A stretch of DNA of 64,000 nucleotides from Sphaerochaetaceae bacterium. Its GTDB lineage: Bacteria; Spirochaetota; Spirochaetia; Sphaerochaetales; Sphaerochaetaceae. The translations under genes were made by a program, and so were the position numbers. The notes beneath the pieces were generated by a model, which had not been told where the DNA came from, ran no database searches, and was given only the letters and a program-made list of their open reading frames with translations. The stretch covers positions 1-64,000 of the forward strand of contig JAKSPE010000003.1 of the NCBI GenBank assembly GCA_024405015.1, written 5' to 3'. This document shows positions 42,514-50,616 of the stretch, in pieces; the first letter of the stretch is position 1, and every line of letters begins with the position of its first letter.

Positions 42514-42704
42514 ATAACAATTTCCATGAAGAGTGCACGAGTGACAAGCACGTTGACTGCACAACAACCTACCATTTTTGGCAAGGTGCTAAAGCTTGAT
42601 TCGATGGAACTGAGAAACGCATGCAGCCCATCGGAGACGATGGGTTTCTTTTTTTCTGAACAAGGGAATCCCATGGTCACTCTTTGTGGAAGAAGGAGTG
42701 ACAA
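42514..42704 (+). ncRNA. structured leader RNA, candidate riboswitch/attenuator
   Basis: A leader of about 190 nt with GTGCA/TGCAC (42533-42537, 42558-42562) and ACCT/AGGT hairpins, then a Rho-independent terminator (CCCATCG-GAGA-CGATGGG-T-run, 42627-42655). After it, GTCACTC (42676-42682) pairs with GAGTGAC (42696-42702) and hides the GGAG ribosome site of the next gene. The same GAGTGAC also occurs at 42539-42545, so the anti-ribosome-site strand has two possible partners. I recognise no known riboswitch class. A stand-alone small RNA that ends at the terminator is the alternative. Confidence 0.5.
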
Positions 42705-43415
42705 GTGAAGAATATCATCCATGTTCCACATGATGGACATCAGTTTCCAACTGACCTTTGGAGTAGTATCTGTATCCCACTTGAGGACTTTGAAACCTAC
42801 CATAAAGCCATGTCTGACTGGGAAGTTTATAATTTAATTCCATTAGAATTCCGTGCTCGGACTATTAGATTTCCCTTTAGCAGGCTTCTCTGTGATGTGG
42901 AGCGGTTTCTGGAAGGTGAAGAGATGGAAGTCTATGGAATGGGATTTTGCTATGAGAGGGCTTATGATGGAAAGCAAATCAAGCATGTGGATGCTGCACT
43001 AAAAGCAAGAACCATGACCTATTACCTCCAACATCATGAGAAGCTTAAAGCCATGGTGCAAGCCACTTCTGACGATGTTGCGATTTTGGATCTTCACAGT
43101 TTCTCAGACCAGATCATCCCTTCTAGAAACCGAAAAGAAGGGAATGTGATTCCAGATATCTGCCTAGGCTTGGGAGATGAGTGTTTGGCCAAGTACCTCT
43201 ACGAGTCCTTTACTCGAAATTGCTTTTCTGTCGAATATGATTATCCGTATGCAGGAAGTCTTCTGCCGAATCTGGATCCGTGGTGGACAGCTAAGCACAC
43301 TTGCCGTTCTGTTATGGTCGAGATCCATAAAAGGGTGTACTTGGAAAACAAAAGGACAGCAGATCTGATATCCGCCGTCCTTTCCGATTACCTTTCCTAT
43401 GTACAAAATCTTTGA
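42705..43415 (+). CDS. N-formylglutamate amidohydrolase family protein
   Basis: A 236-residue member of the FGase (HutG-like) family, which cleaves N-formylglutamate in histidine breakdown. Metal-site features are IIHVPHDGH near the N terminus, DLHSFSD in the middle and VEIHKRVYL near the end. No other hut genes are near, so the substrate may differ. The start is GTG at 42705, preceded by GGAG six bases upstream inside a hairpin. The codons are more A/T-rich than in neighbouring genes. Confidence 0.85.
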   Translation: MKNIIHVPHDGHQFPTDLWSSICIPLEDFETYHKAMSDWEVYNLIPLEFRARTIRFPFSRLLCDVERFLEGEEMEVYGMGFCYERAYDGKQIKHVDAALKARTMTYYLQHHEKLKAMVQATSDDVAILDLHSFSDQIIPSRNRKEGNVIPDICLGLGDECLAKYLYESFTRNCFSVEYDYPYAGSLLPNLDPWWTAKHTCRSVMVEIHKRVYLENKRTADLISAVLSDYLSYVQNL

Positions 43416-43874
43416 TCAGTTGTTGTGGCAACCACAACCGCAGCCGTGCTGCTCAGTGCTCTCCTCATGACATCCGCATTCTTCATGCTGCTCCTCATGA
43501 TGGTGGCAACCGCAACCCTCATGGCCTTCTTCGTGATGGTGATGGCAATTGCAGTTAGCCTCTGAATTCTGCTCAAGAGTCCCATTCAGAAGTGCCTGTA
43601 CCGCCTCGTCACAGTTTCCGGAAACGCCTGCGAAAAGGAGAATTCCCATGGACATGACGCCCATCTGTGCACCAGGTCCGATACCACCGCAAATGAGGAC
43701 ATCGGTGTGATAGGCCTGAAGGAAATAGGCGAGGGCTCCATGTCCCTGTCCTTCGGTATTGACAACCTTGCTCTCCAGAATCTTCTGGCCGTCGCAAAGG
43801 TAGAACTTGATTTCTGTGCTGTGGCCGAAATGCTGGAAGATCTGGCCGTTTTCATGTGTTACTGCAATGATCAT
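43416..43874 (-). CDS. NifX/NafY-like Fe-Mo cofactor protein with His/Cys-rich tail
   Basis: A 152-residue protein. The first 105 residues are a dinitrogenase-cofactor-type domain (MIIAVTHENGQIFQHFGH ... GHGALAYFL ... CGGIGPGAQMGVMSMGI), found in many anaerobes without nitrogenase. The last 45 residues are an extreme His/Cys/Glu tail (CNCHHHHEEGHEGCGC and similar units), surely metal-binding. I place the start at 43874, after AGAGGGA. Earlier ATGs would add unrelated sequence. It likely stores or delivers a metal or Fe-S/Mo cluster. It abuts the convergent gene end to end. Confidence 0.88.
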   Translation of the reverse strand: MIIAVTHENGQIFQHFGHSTEIKFYLCDGQKILESKVVNTEGQGHGALAYFLQAYHTDVLICGGIGPGAQMGVMSMGILLFAGVSGNCDEAVQALLNGTLEQNSEANCNCHHHHEEGHEGCGCHHHEEQHEECGCHEESTEQHGCGCGCHNN

Positions 43875-43939
43875 AACAAATCCCTCTGTGAACAAAGATA
43901 GCGGTTTCATTCGTTGAGGGCAAGCGTAAAACGGATTTT

Positions 43940-45109
43940 TTAATGGTTGGACCAGATTCTGTGGTCGGCATCCTTGTCGTAGATGTAGGAAAGATAGGAT
44001 GCAAATCCCTCGCCATTGATATTGGCCCACATCTGAAGAGCCTCTTCATCGATGTCGGAATAGTGACCTGCAAAGTACTCTCTGTTTAGCTGGAGAGACA
44101 GTTCAAGCATGCGAGCTTTAGACTCTTCATCCTTGACCTCGGAAAGGCGCTGAACGGACTTGTTCTCGGTGCAGGCATCAAAGACTTCCTTTGCATTCTG
44201 GATAAGCGTCTCATCGGAGATCTGACGGGTTTCGTAGGACATGTCATCGCCATGGATGGTGAGCACACCATACTGCAGTGGATAGTCTGCCATACTGGAT
44301 GCGGCAATGTCAGTAATTCCATCCTGCTCAACGATATGCTGGATGTGAAGGTGTCCTGAGAGATTCAGTGTGACACCATATTTCTGATACAGGGCAAGAA
44401 GCTTTGAGGCATTGTCCAGCTGGTAGCCCCATGTGAAGTTCTTGCTATGGACGAACAGGTTCTGATGGGTCAGGGAAATGACCTTGATGCCTTTCTCCTG
44501 TGCCTCTTTCAGATGCTCCTCAATCCAGGAAAGTGTCTTGGTGCGGATGGTTCCCTTGGTTCCCGTGTTGCTATCGATGCTGAGGATCCAAAGGTCATCG
44601 GCCAATTGGGAGATGTAGGAGTCTGACCAGTCATCCTGGTAAATGCCGGTTCCGAATCCAAGGTCCCACCACAGGGTCTCAAATTCCATGGCGCCCAGGG
44701 ACTCGACCTTCTTGAGTCCTCCATCTACATATTTGTAGGCAGTCTGTCCAACATCATGGTTTCCCGTCATGACATAGACGCCAATTCCGTTTTCCTTGAG
44801 TTGATGCAGAAGGGCATAAAGTTCCTGATGGCTACGGGTCTCTCCATTGAGAGTCAGGTCTCCAGTCACAACGACAGCATCCGGTCTGAGCTCGAGCATG
44901 TCCTTCACAAAAGTCTGTGCAATCTGGACGCTGTCGATGGTGTCTTTACCGTCTGCAGTAAGCATGACCTTTCTCATGTAGTCCGGATCCTGGATGTAAT
45001 ACTGAGAGTAGTAGTGGAAGTCACTGGTATGTACAATGGTGAGATCAGCAGCGAAGAGGGAGGCAAGGGCAAGAACGCCAAAGACCAAGGATGCGATAAT
45101 TCTTTTCAT
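43940..45109 (-). CDS. secreted metallophosphoesterase
   Basis: A 389-residue calcineurin-like phosphoesterase with a signal peptide (MKRIIASLVFGVLALASLFAADL), so it probably acts in the periplasm. Metal motifs in order are HTSDFHYY (about residue 27), VVTGDLTLNGE, VMTGNHDVG, a SLTHQN His and SGHLHIQH. The C-terminal 90 residues are a helical extension. The substrate is unknown. Confidence 0.9.
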   Translation of the reverse strand: MKRIIASLVFGVLALASLFAADLTIVHTSDFHYYSQYYIQDPDYMRKVMLTADGKDTIDSVQIAQTFVKDMLELRPDAVVVTGDLTLNGETRSHQELYALLHQLKENGIGVYVMTGNHDVGQTAYKYVDGGLKKVESLGAMEFETLWWDLGFGTGIYQDDWSDSYISQLADDLWILSIDSNTGTKGTIRTKTLSWIEEHLKEAQEKGIKVISLTHQNLFVHSKNFTWGYQLDNASKLLALYQKYGVTLNLSGHLHIQHIVEQDGITDIAASSMADYPLQYGVLTIHGDDMSYETRQISDETLIQNAKEVFDACTENKSVQRLSEVKDEESKARMLELSLQLNREYFAGHYSDIDEEALQMWANINGEGFASYLSYIYDKDADHRIWSNH

Positions 45110-45128
45110 GTCATGAATTATTGCGAAA

Positions 45129-45794
45129 TTAGAGGCCTTTTACAAGATTGATGCTTTCCTCAATGAGGGAAATGATACGATTCCAGTCGGATTTTGGTGT
45201 GATTAGGACCGTAATCCAATGTTTCTTGTTCATGTGATAGGCAGGAAACACCGTCACTCCATCGATGACATCGGCAATATCATCTGGTCGATGCTTGAGA
45301 TTGATGCAATCAACAAGACTTTCCCCTGGAAGTCCCAGACGGCTGATCGGTATTGTCATGAGAAGTCCCACCCATTTGCCGCTAGGGATCCGAAAGACGA
45401 GATTCTGTCTGTCAACTGGATCGGATGACCATGGGTTGTCATATCCGATTCCATATCGCTCTGAAAACAACTGGATGACCTTGTCTCTGAGAGAGTTTTC
45501 CTGCACCTTGGCCTTTTCCAGAACGGTCTCTGCAAAATGGACTACGCTGTAGCGGATTCCAGTCACGAATTTGCCTGTGCTGCTTGCATCCTCAAAGAGG
45601 GCGTAGGGTTCATTGTCAAAACTGTCATAGACTCTTACGGAAAGTTTGTCTTTGGAATAAGTGTATATGGCATAAAGATCTGTACCTTCTATGCCATAAC
45701 GGCAGACAAGGCCGTCCGTTGTCGTTTCAAATCCATATTGAGTCAGTAACGTCATATCGGGATTTCCCGTTGTCAGCAGATGGCTTAGGTCCAT
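45129..45794 (-). CDS. MmcQ/YjbR family protein with extra N-terminal domain
   Basis: A protein of about 221 residues. The last 120 residues match the YjbR/MmcQ (DUF419) fold, with DRQNLVFRIPSGKWVGLL, DCINLKHRPDD and FPAYHMNKKHWITVLI. The first 100 residues are a less conserved alpha/beta region. YjbR proteins are often called DNA-binding, but the function is poorly supported. I take the ATG at 45794. A TTACTC box lies seven bases upstream and no ribosome site is visible. Confidence 0.8.
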   Translation of the reverse strand: MDLSHLLTTGNPDMTLLTQYGFETTTDGLVCRYGIEGTDLYAIYTYSKDKLSVRVYDSFDNEPYALFEDASSTGKFVTGIRYSVVHFAETVLEKAKVQENSLRDKVIQLFSERYGIGYDNPWSSDPVDRQNLVFRIPSGKWVGLLMTIPISRLGLPGESLVDCINLKHRPDDIADVIDGVTVFPAYHMNKKHWITVLITPKSDWNRIISLIEESINLVKGL

Positions 45795-45890
45795 GTTATG
45801 AGAGTAACATCTAAACCAATCCAAGTAAACAAAAATATTGATTTGGGTATAATTTATATATTAATATTGGGTTATAAAAGGAGTAAAATT

Positions 45891-46151
45891 ATGCCTAATA
45901 TAAAGCCAATATCTTCTTTGAAAAACTATCAATCTGTAGTTGAAGAGGTCTGTGAGGATTCTCCTGTATATCTGACAAAAAATGGCAGCGGGAGTTGCGC
46001 ACTTGTTGATATGTCTTATGTTGATTCTTATGAAAAGATGAAGGCTGAATTATCTCTTCTTTCCGAATTGTATAAAGGAAAGCATTCTGGAGAAACAGAG
46101 GGTTGGTTCTCGGCTGAGGATATCGAAAAAGAATTGGGAGTAAGAACTTGA
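45891..46151 (+). CDS. Phd/YefM-type antitoxin
   Basis: An 86-residue antitoxin of the Phd/YefM fold, with MPNIKPISSLKNYQSVVEEV, the typical VYLTKNGSGSCALVDMSYVDSYE and a C-terminal toxin-binding tail (WFSAEDIEKELG). AAAAGGAG precedes the ATG. It overlaps the toxin gene by four bases. Both genes are clearly more A/T-rich than their surroundings, suggesting recent acquisition. Confidence 0.9.
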   Translation: MPNIKPISSLKNYQSVVEEVCEDSPVYLTKNGSGSCALVDMSYVDSYEKMKAELSLLSELYKGKHSGETEGWFSAEDIEKELGVRT

Positions 46152-46447
46152 AAATAGTATATTCTGCTCAAGCCAAGAGGGATTTGCTCGGAATAAGTAA
46201 ATACATAACCGACAGTCTGTATAACCCAAAATCAGCATCATCCACAGCTGAAATGATTATGAAAGAAATCTCCAGATTGGAAGATTCCCCGTATGTTGGA
46301 ATTCCAGTAGTATTTGAATTCACAGAAATTGTGGGTGTTCGAGTTATACGGTACAAAAACTATGGAGCATTTTATCGTATTTCAGAAAATATTGTTTATA
46401 TTGATAGAGTACTATATCTCAAACGCGATTATATGAAACTGTTTTGA
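46148..46447 (+). CDS. RelE/ParE family toxin
   Basis: A 99-residue toxin of the RelE/ParE superfamily, with MKIVYSAQAKRDLLGISKYI, a central SRLEDSPYVG and RVIRYKNYGAFYRI. The C terminus keeps a basic Arg-Asp-Tyr segment. It starts with TTG at 46148, overlapping the antitoxin stop (TTGA), with no better start nearby. RelE members cleave ribosome-bound mRNA and ParE members poison gyrase. Which applies here is unclear. Confidence 0.88.
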   Translation: MKIVYSAQAKRDLLGISKYITDSLYNPKSASSTAEMIMKEISRLEDSPYVGIPVVFEFTEIVGVRVIRYKNYGAFYRISENIVYIDRVLYLKRDYMKLF

Positions 46448-46466
46448 GAAATAAAAGGGGAGAATC

Positions 46467-46859
46467 ATGCAGGAAGTATTCGATTTCATCAAAAAGGCAA
46501 ATACCTATTTTCTGGCAACTGTAGATGGTGACCAGCCAAGAGTCAGACCATTTGGAACCATTGACATGTTCAACGGCAAGCTCTACATCCAGACAGGACT
46601 CAAGAAGGATGTCGCAAAGCAGCTTCTGGCCAATCCAAAGGCCGAAATCAGCGCCTGTGTTGACGGTTCATGGATCCGTGTCTGCGGCAAGCTCGTTCTG
46701 GATGACAACAGAGAGGCAAGAAAGCACATGCTGGACAACTATCCATCCCTAAGAGGCATGTACAACGAGGACGATGGAAACTGTGCAGTCTTCTGCTTCA
46801 CAGATGCTGTTGCTACCATCTGCAGTTTCACAACTGCACCAAAGACAATTCAGCTCTGA
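46467..46859 (+). CDS. pyridoxamine 5'-phosphate oxidase family flavoprotein
   Basis: A 130-residue FMN-binding split-barrel protein with FLATVDGDQPRVRPFGTIDMFNGKLYIQTG and KAEISACVDGSWIRVCGKL, typical of the short PNPOx-like family found in anaerobes. It may reduce F420- or FMN-linked substrates, but no substrate is known. A GGGGAG ribosome site precedes the ATG. Confidence 0.9.
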   Translation: MQEVFDFIKKANTYFLATVDGDQPRVRPFGTIDMFNGKLYIQTGLKKDVAKQLLANPKAEISACVDGSWIRVCGKLVLDDNREARKHMLDNYPSLRGMYNEDDGNCAVFCFTDAVATICSFTTAPKTIQL

Positions 46860-46874
46860 GAATAGGACCTTTTT

Positions 46875-47801
46875 TCAGCCGGCCAGCAGAGAAAGCATCG
46901 GGAGTGTGATGACACAGAAGATGGATGACATCAAAACCGTGTAGGCTGCTGGCTTCTGCTCCATCTCATGAAGTTCCGCCAAGGACAGGATGACGGCTGC
47001 ACAAGGGCAACCCGCTGTTAAGAGCAGGGAGATCTTCAGTGTGCTGTCAAGCCATGGGATGAAGTAGACGATGGCATAGCAGAACAGTGGAAAGACAATG
47101 AGCTTCAAGGCACTTACTGCATAGGCAAACGGATTTCCAAAGACTTCCTTCACGTTCATGGAGGCAAGTCGGAGTCCCAGGACAATCATGCAAATCGGAG
47201 CGGACATGGCTTTGAGCACTGTCGGCACTGCAACGACCTCTGCAGGGAGATGGAAATCCAGAAGGAACATCGGAACCGCGACGAGCATCGCAAGAATCGT
47301 CGGGTTGATGATGGCTTTCTTCAGTGAGATGTATTTCTTGTCCTTTGTGATCAGGAACTCACCTAGGGTGAATACCAGAAGGTTCATGCTTGCTGCAAAG
47401 GTCATGGCATAGCAGGAGACGATCGGTTCGTTTGGGAAGATGGCTGTCACAATCGGTGTTCCAAAGAATCCGACATTTCCCATGAAGGATCCACAGGTAA
47501 GGATTCGGTACTTTCCCTGTTCCAACTTTTTCCCCAGAACCAGAATCATCAGCAGATAGAAAAGGATCTGCAGAATCAGAGTCACAAAGAAGAACTTGAA
47601 TACATTTATGGCATTCTCTTTGCTGTAAGGTATTGCCTGAAATGAACTTATGATCATACCTGGCGTACATGCGTACACAAGGATCGCGGACATTGTCTTG
47701 CCGTGTTCCGAAGATGCGAGCTTTGTTTTCACAAGTGTGAATCCCAAAGCCATATAGAAAAGCATTGTAAGAATATTCTTGAATACGATACTGAAAGCCA
47801 T
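46875..47801 (-). CDS. AEC family transporter
   Basis: A 308-residue membrane protein of the auxin efflux carrier (AEC) family with ten predicted helices in two halves; TKLASSEHGKTMSAILVYACTPGMIISSF and GNVGFFGTPI are the hallmarks of the first half. Bacterial members move organic acids such as malate or malonate. The substrate here is unknown. Confidence 0.9.
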   Translation of the reverse strand: MAFSIVFKNILTMLFYMALGFTLVKTKLASSEHGKTMSAILVYACTPGMIISSFQAIPYSKENAINVFKFFFVTLILQILFYLLMILVLGKKLEQGKYRILTCGSFMGNVGFFGTPIVTAIFPNEPIVSCYAMTFAASMNLLVFTLGEFLITKDKKYISLKKAIINPTILAMLVAVPMFLLDFHLPAEVVAVPTVLKAMSAPICMIVLGLRLASMNVKEVFGNPFAYAVSALKLIVFPLFCYAIVYFIPWLDSTLKISLLLTAGCPCAAVILSLAELHEMEQKPAAYTVLMSSIFCVITLPMLSLLAG

Positions 47802-47862
47802 AACGATGCAAATCTATGGCAATGATGTTGTTTTGTCTAGATGAAAAACGATTTCAGCCAAC

Positions 47863-47891
47863 TTGTATTCTACATGCAATAACGTTAGAAT
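47863..47891 (+). promoter_or_regulatory. promoter of the second MATE gene
   Basis: TTGTAT (47863-47868), a 17-base spacer and TAGAAT (47886-47891). The likely GTG start at 47900 lies eight bases past the -10 box, so the mRNA would be leaderless or nearly so. Confidence 0.5.
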
Positions 47892-47899
47892 CCTCTGCT

Positions 47900-49231
47900 G
47901 TGAATAAGGATCTTACTATCGGACGTGAGGATAGGGTCATTTGGGCCTTCACCTTGCCATTGCTCGGATCGATGATCTTCCAGCAACTATACAATCTGGC
48001 TGACAGCTTTGTTGCCGGCAAATTCATTGGTCAGGAAGCTCTGGCTGCTGTTGGTAACAGCTATGAGATTACGCTCATTTTCATTGCCATCGCTTTTGGT
48101 TGCAATATGGGTTGCAGCATTGTGGTGTCGCAGCTTTACGGCGCCAAACGGATGCGCGATGTCAAAACTGCCATCTACACCACTTTCGTGTCTGTGTTTG
48201 TGATGGTTGTTGTATTATCCACATTGGGTCTGTCTCTTCTGAAACCACTGCTTCGGCTCATCCACACTCCGCAGGAGACTTTCTCCGACAGCGTCACGTA
48301 CCTTCGCATCTACATATACGGTCTTGCATTCCTGTTCTATTATAACATCGCAACTGGGATCTTCTCGGCGATGGGAGATAGTCGAACACCATTTGTTTTC
48401 CTGGTCTTCAGTTCTACAGCCAACATCTTTATGGATATCCTGTTTGTCATTGTGTTCAAAATGGGTGTCCGTGGTGTCGCCTGGGCAACTTTCATTTGCC
48501 AGGGTGTGGCTGGAGTGCTTGCGAATCTGGCTCTTGTCAGAAGGCTCAGGGGAATTGCGACTGACGAAAAGGCAAATGTCTTTGATGGAGAAATCTTCCG
48601 GCGAATCGTTCGCGTTGCGGTACCATCTATGATGCAGCAGTCCTTTGTCAGTGTCGGCAACATCATGATTCAGAGTGTGATCAACAGCTTCGGTGCCGTT
48701 GTCATGGCAGGCTACGCCGCATCCATCAAAATCAACAATTTGGTGATCCAGGTCATCATGACAATCGGAAATGGAGTGTCCTCCTTCACGGGTCAGAACA
48801 TCGGAGCTGGGAAACTGGAACGCGTCTACAAAGGGCGAAGAGCTGCCATGCGTTTTGCATTTCCAACTCTTGCCGTTGTGGGTCTGCTTCTTGCGTTCTT
48901 CAGCCGCTATCCGCTTTCCCTTTTCATGCAAAGCAACGCGGTCGATGCCATGAGAGTAGGTCAGGACTTCTTTAAAGTTGTCGGATTCTTCTATATTCCT
49001 GTTGCGATGAAAATCATCACCGACGGCGTCATCCGCGGCAGTGGCGACATGAGGTCCTTCCTGATCTCCACCCTCATGGACCTGTTTACTCGAGTCGTTC
49101 TGGTGTTCATTCTCTCCGGCTTTTTGGGCCCTATGGGAATCTGGATCAGCTGGCCGTTCGGATGGCTTTTGGGAACTGCGTTATCTCTGATGTTCTACAC
49201 AAGGGGCCGCTGGAAGACCATGCGGATTTGA
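47900..49231 (+). CDS. MATE family efflux transporter
   Basis: A MATE pump of about 443 residues, with twelve helices and the conserved opening DRVIWAFTLPLLGSMIFQQLYNLADSF. I place the start at GTG 47900 (VNKDLTIG). An in-frame ATG at 47816 would add 28 residues with no family resemblance and would precede the promoter. It probably exports drugs or metabolites and is distinct in sequence from the two other MATE proteins of this window. Confidence 0.9.
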   Translation: MNKDLTIGREDRVIWAFTLPLLGSMIFQQLYNLADSFVAGKFIGQEALAAVGNSYEITLIFIAIAFGCNMGCSIVVSQLYGAKRMRDVKTAIYTTFVSVFVMVVVLSTLGLSLLKPLLRLIHTPQETFSDSVTYLRIYIYGLAFLFYYNIATGIFSAMGDSRTPFVFLVFSSTANIFMDILFVIVFKMGVRGVAWATFICQGVAGVLANLALVRRLRGIATDEKANVFDGEIFRRIVRVAVPSMMQQSFVSVGNIMIQSVINSFGAVVMAGYAASIKINNLVIQVIMTIGNGVSSFTGQNIGAGKLERVYKGRRAAMRFAFPTLAVVGLLLAFFSRYPLSLFMQSNAVDAMRVGQDFFKVVGFFYIPVAMKIITDGVIRGSGDMRSFLISTLMDLFTRVVLVFILSGFLGPMGIWISWPFGWLLGTALSLMFYTRGRWKTMRI

Positions 49232-49286
49232 CAATTGAAAATGCTTGGAAATGGACGTAGAATAAAAGCGTCTTGGAGGAGAAGAT

Positions 49287-49634
49287 ATGATCATTGAAAA
49301 GAAAGATATGAAAATTGAGGATGTCGTCAACATGAGAGGCGGTGCCGGAACCGTCATCAAGGAGACCATCGCACCAGCAGAACCTAGTGTCCATATGCGC
49401 TTGTTCGCAAAGTTCACCATCCGAAAGGGCTGCAGCATCGGCGAGCACACCCACACAGCTGAGGTCGAGTACTACTACATCCTCTCTGGTGAGGGAATCC
49501 TCACAGAGGCCGATGGCGAGAAGGTCGTCAAAGCTGGTGATGTCGTCATTACCGGTTGGGGCAACTCCCATGCCATCCGAAATGAGAAGGACGAGGACCT
49601 TGTCTTTGTCGCTGTCATTCCTACAGAGAAATAA
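49287..49634 (+). CDS. small cupin domain protein
   Basis: A 115-residue single-domain cupin. The metal-binding motif 1 is SIGEHTHTAEVEYYYILSGEG and motif 2 is GDVVITGWGNSHAIRN. Small cupins of this type may be isomerases, dioxygenases or sensors, and none can be chosen from sequence. GGAGGAG precedes the ATG. A hairpin follows the gene. Confidence 0.9.
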   Translation: MIIEKKDMKIEDVVNMRGGAGTVIKETIAPAEPSVHMRLFAKFTIRKGCSIGEHTHTAEVEYYYILSGEGILTEADGEKVVKAGDVVITGWGNSHAIRNEKDEDLVFVAVIPTEK

Positions 49635-49652
49635 TCTGAACGGTTGGATATG

Positions 49653-49684
49653 AGAAGAGCTGGCTTTGCGGCCAGCTCTTTGTG
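49653..49684 (+). terminator. hairpin after the cupin gene
   Basis: AAGAGCTGGC (49655-49664) pairs perfectly with GCCAGCTCTT (49671-49680). The following T content is modest, so termination may be partial. Confidence 0.6.
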
Positions 49685-49706
49685 TATATGTTTACAATTT
49701 CAAGCC

Positions 49707-49841
49707 CGATTGTGCCATTGGCGGTTCGATGCCTGTGCATTCCAGCCTGCCAGGGCCTTCGGGGCAGGATAGCCCAAGTGAGGCAGGCATGGCGTCCTGA
49801 AAGGGGTATGCATCAGGCCTTGAACGGCCTATGCACATGAG
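49707..49841 (+). repeat. structured interspersed repeat, copy 3
   Basis: A diverged copy that keeps the ends CGATTGTG and CACATGAG and the loop GCAGGATAGCCC. The outer stem has changed on both sides, to GCCTGCC (49745-49751) with GGCAGGC (49782-49788), so pairing is kept by compensating changes. A further hairpin, AGGACCC/GGGTCCT (49840-49861), follows its end. It faces copy 4 across a 540-base gap. Confidence 0.85.
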
Positions 49842-50384
49842 GACCCTGCTTCATGGGTCCTGCAGTCGACCGGTTTGAAGGTCCGTAGGTGTGTATTTTT
49901 CATTGTAAGTTATTGTTTCATATAAAATTATAAATAGGTCTCTAGGTTATGAGGTCTGTAGGTCCGTCTTATAAATACAGACCTTCGCACCTATGTGCCG
50001 ACAGACCTTTTTTCAAGTTGTTTTGCAATAACAAGTTATTTCGTTGAGAGCAGACCTTCAGACCTAGTCACCGGTCGACCTGCAAACCTAAAGGATCATC
50101 AACAGCCATCTCAAAAGTCTGCAACCCGACCAGCCGTGAAGTCTGCAAGTCCTGCTATATTTTATTTAATTAGTTCTAATATAATGATTTAACTTTTATG
50201 TTTCTCTAATTTCCAAAGTCTGAAAGTCCGCAACCCAGTGTTTTTCGTACAGGGTTGCAGACTTGCGGACTTGTCAAAATGGCAATTGCTTAACAATAAA
50301 TGCTTATATTATAGAAACTTACATTTTTTCATGCATCGGTTTCACACTTGCAGACTGGTCGGGTTGCGGACTTTAGGCAAGGCT
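49842..50384. repeat. gene-free block of nested imperfect palindromes
   Basis: No convincing gene lies here. Short words of the type AAGTCYGCAACCC or AGGTCTGTAGGTCC recur in both orientations. One strong hairpin joins 50216-50236 to 50252-50272 (AAGTCTG...CAACCC with GGGTTGC...GACTT). Others join 49951 to 50007, and 50117 to 50371 (GCAACCCGACCAG with its complement). GTCGACCGGT near 49866 is mirrored near 50070. The block is bounded by inward-facing repeat copies 3 and 4 and could fold as one large cruciform or RNA. Confidence 0.7.
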
Positions 50385-50528
50385 CTCATGTGTATAGGCC
50401 GATGTAAATCCTGATGCATGCTCCCCACCGGGGACGCGACAGGCCACTTTTGAGGCGGGGCTATCCTGCCCGCCCTTGTGGCCTACGCCGCTAGAATGCA
50501 CAGGCTTCCCACAGCCTACCCACAATCG
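50385..50528 (-). repeat. structured interspersed repeat, copy 4
   Basis: A diverged copy on the minus strand. The outer stem is AGGCCAC (50441-50447) with GTGGCCT (50478-50484), a third base-paired version of the same stem, around GGGCGGGCAGGATAGCCCC. Its CACATGAG end faces left towards copy 3. The other end lies 22 bases before the terminator of the leftward PHP gene. Confidence 0.85.
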
Positions 50529-50550
50529 AACCAGTTGTAAGCGTCAATGT

Positions 50551-50592
50551 ACAAAAATGGCTGTAACATCTGGTGGTTTTTGTTACAGCCTT
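50551..50592 (-). terminator. terminator of the PHP phosphatase gene
   Basis: GGCTGTAACA (50559-50568) pairs perfectly with TGTTACAGCC (50581-50590). Read leftward, a T-rich ATTTTTGT follows. The same GGCTGTAACA stem recurs in two terminators near 55.5 and 56 kb. Confidence 0.75.
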
Positions 50593-50616
50593 CTTGGTTT
50601 AATCAGTCGAGAAATT

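Noticed and set aside
42526-42708. Small 60-codon gene in the leader of the formylglutamate amidohydrolase gene
   Set aside because: No ribosome site, it runs through the terminator hairpin and its T-run, and it ends within the next gene. The RNA structure explains the sequence better.
49995-50192. 65-codon frame inside the palindrome block
   Set aside because: Low-complexity composition dictated by the palindromic words, no ribosome site and no recognisable protein features.
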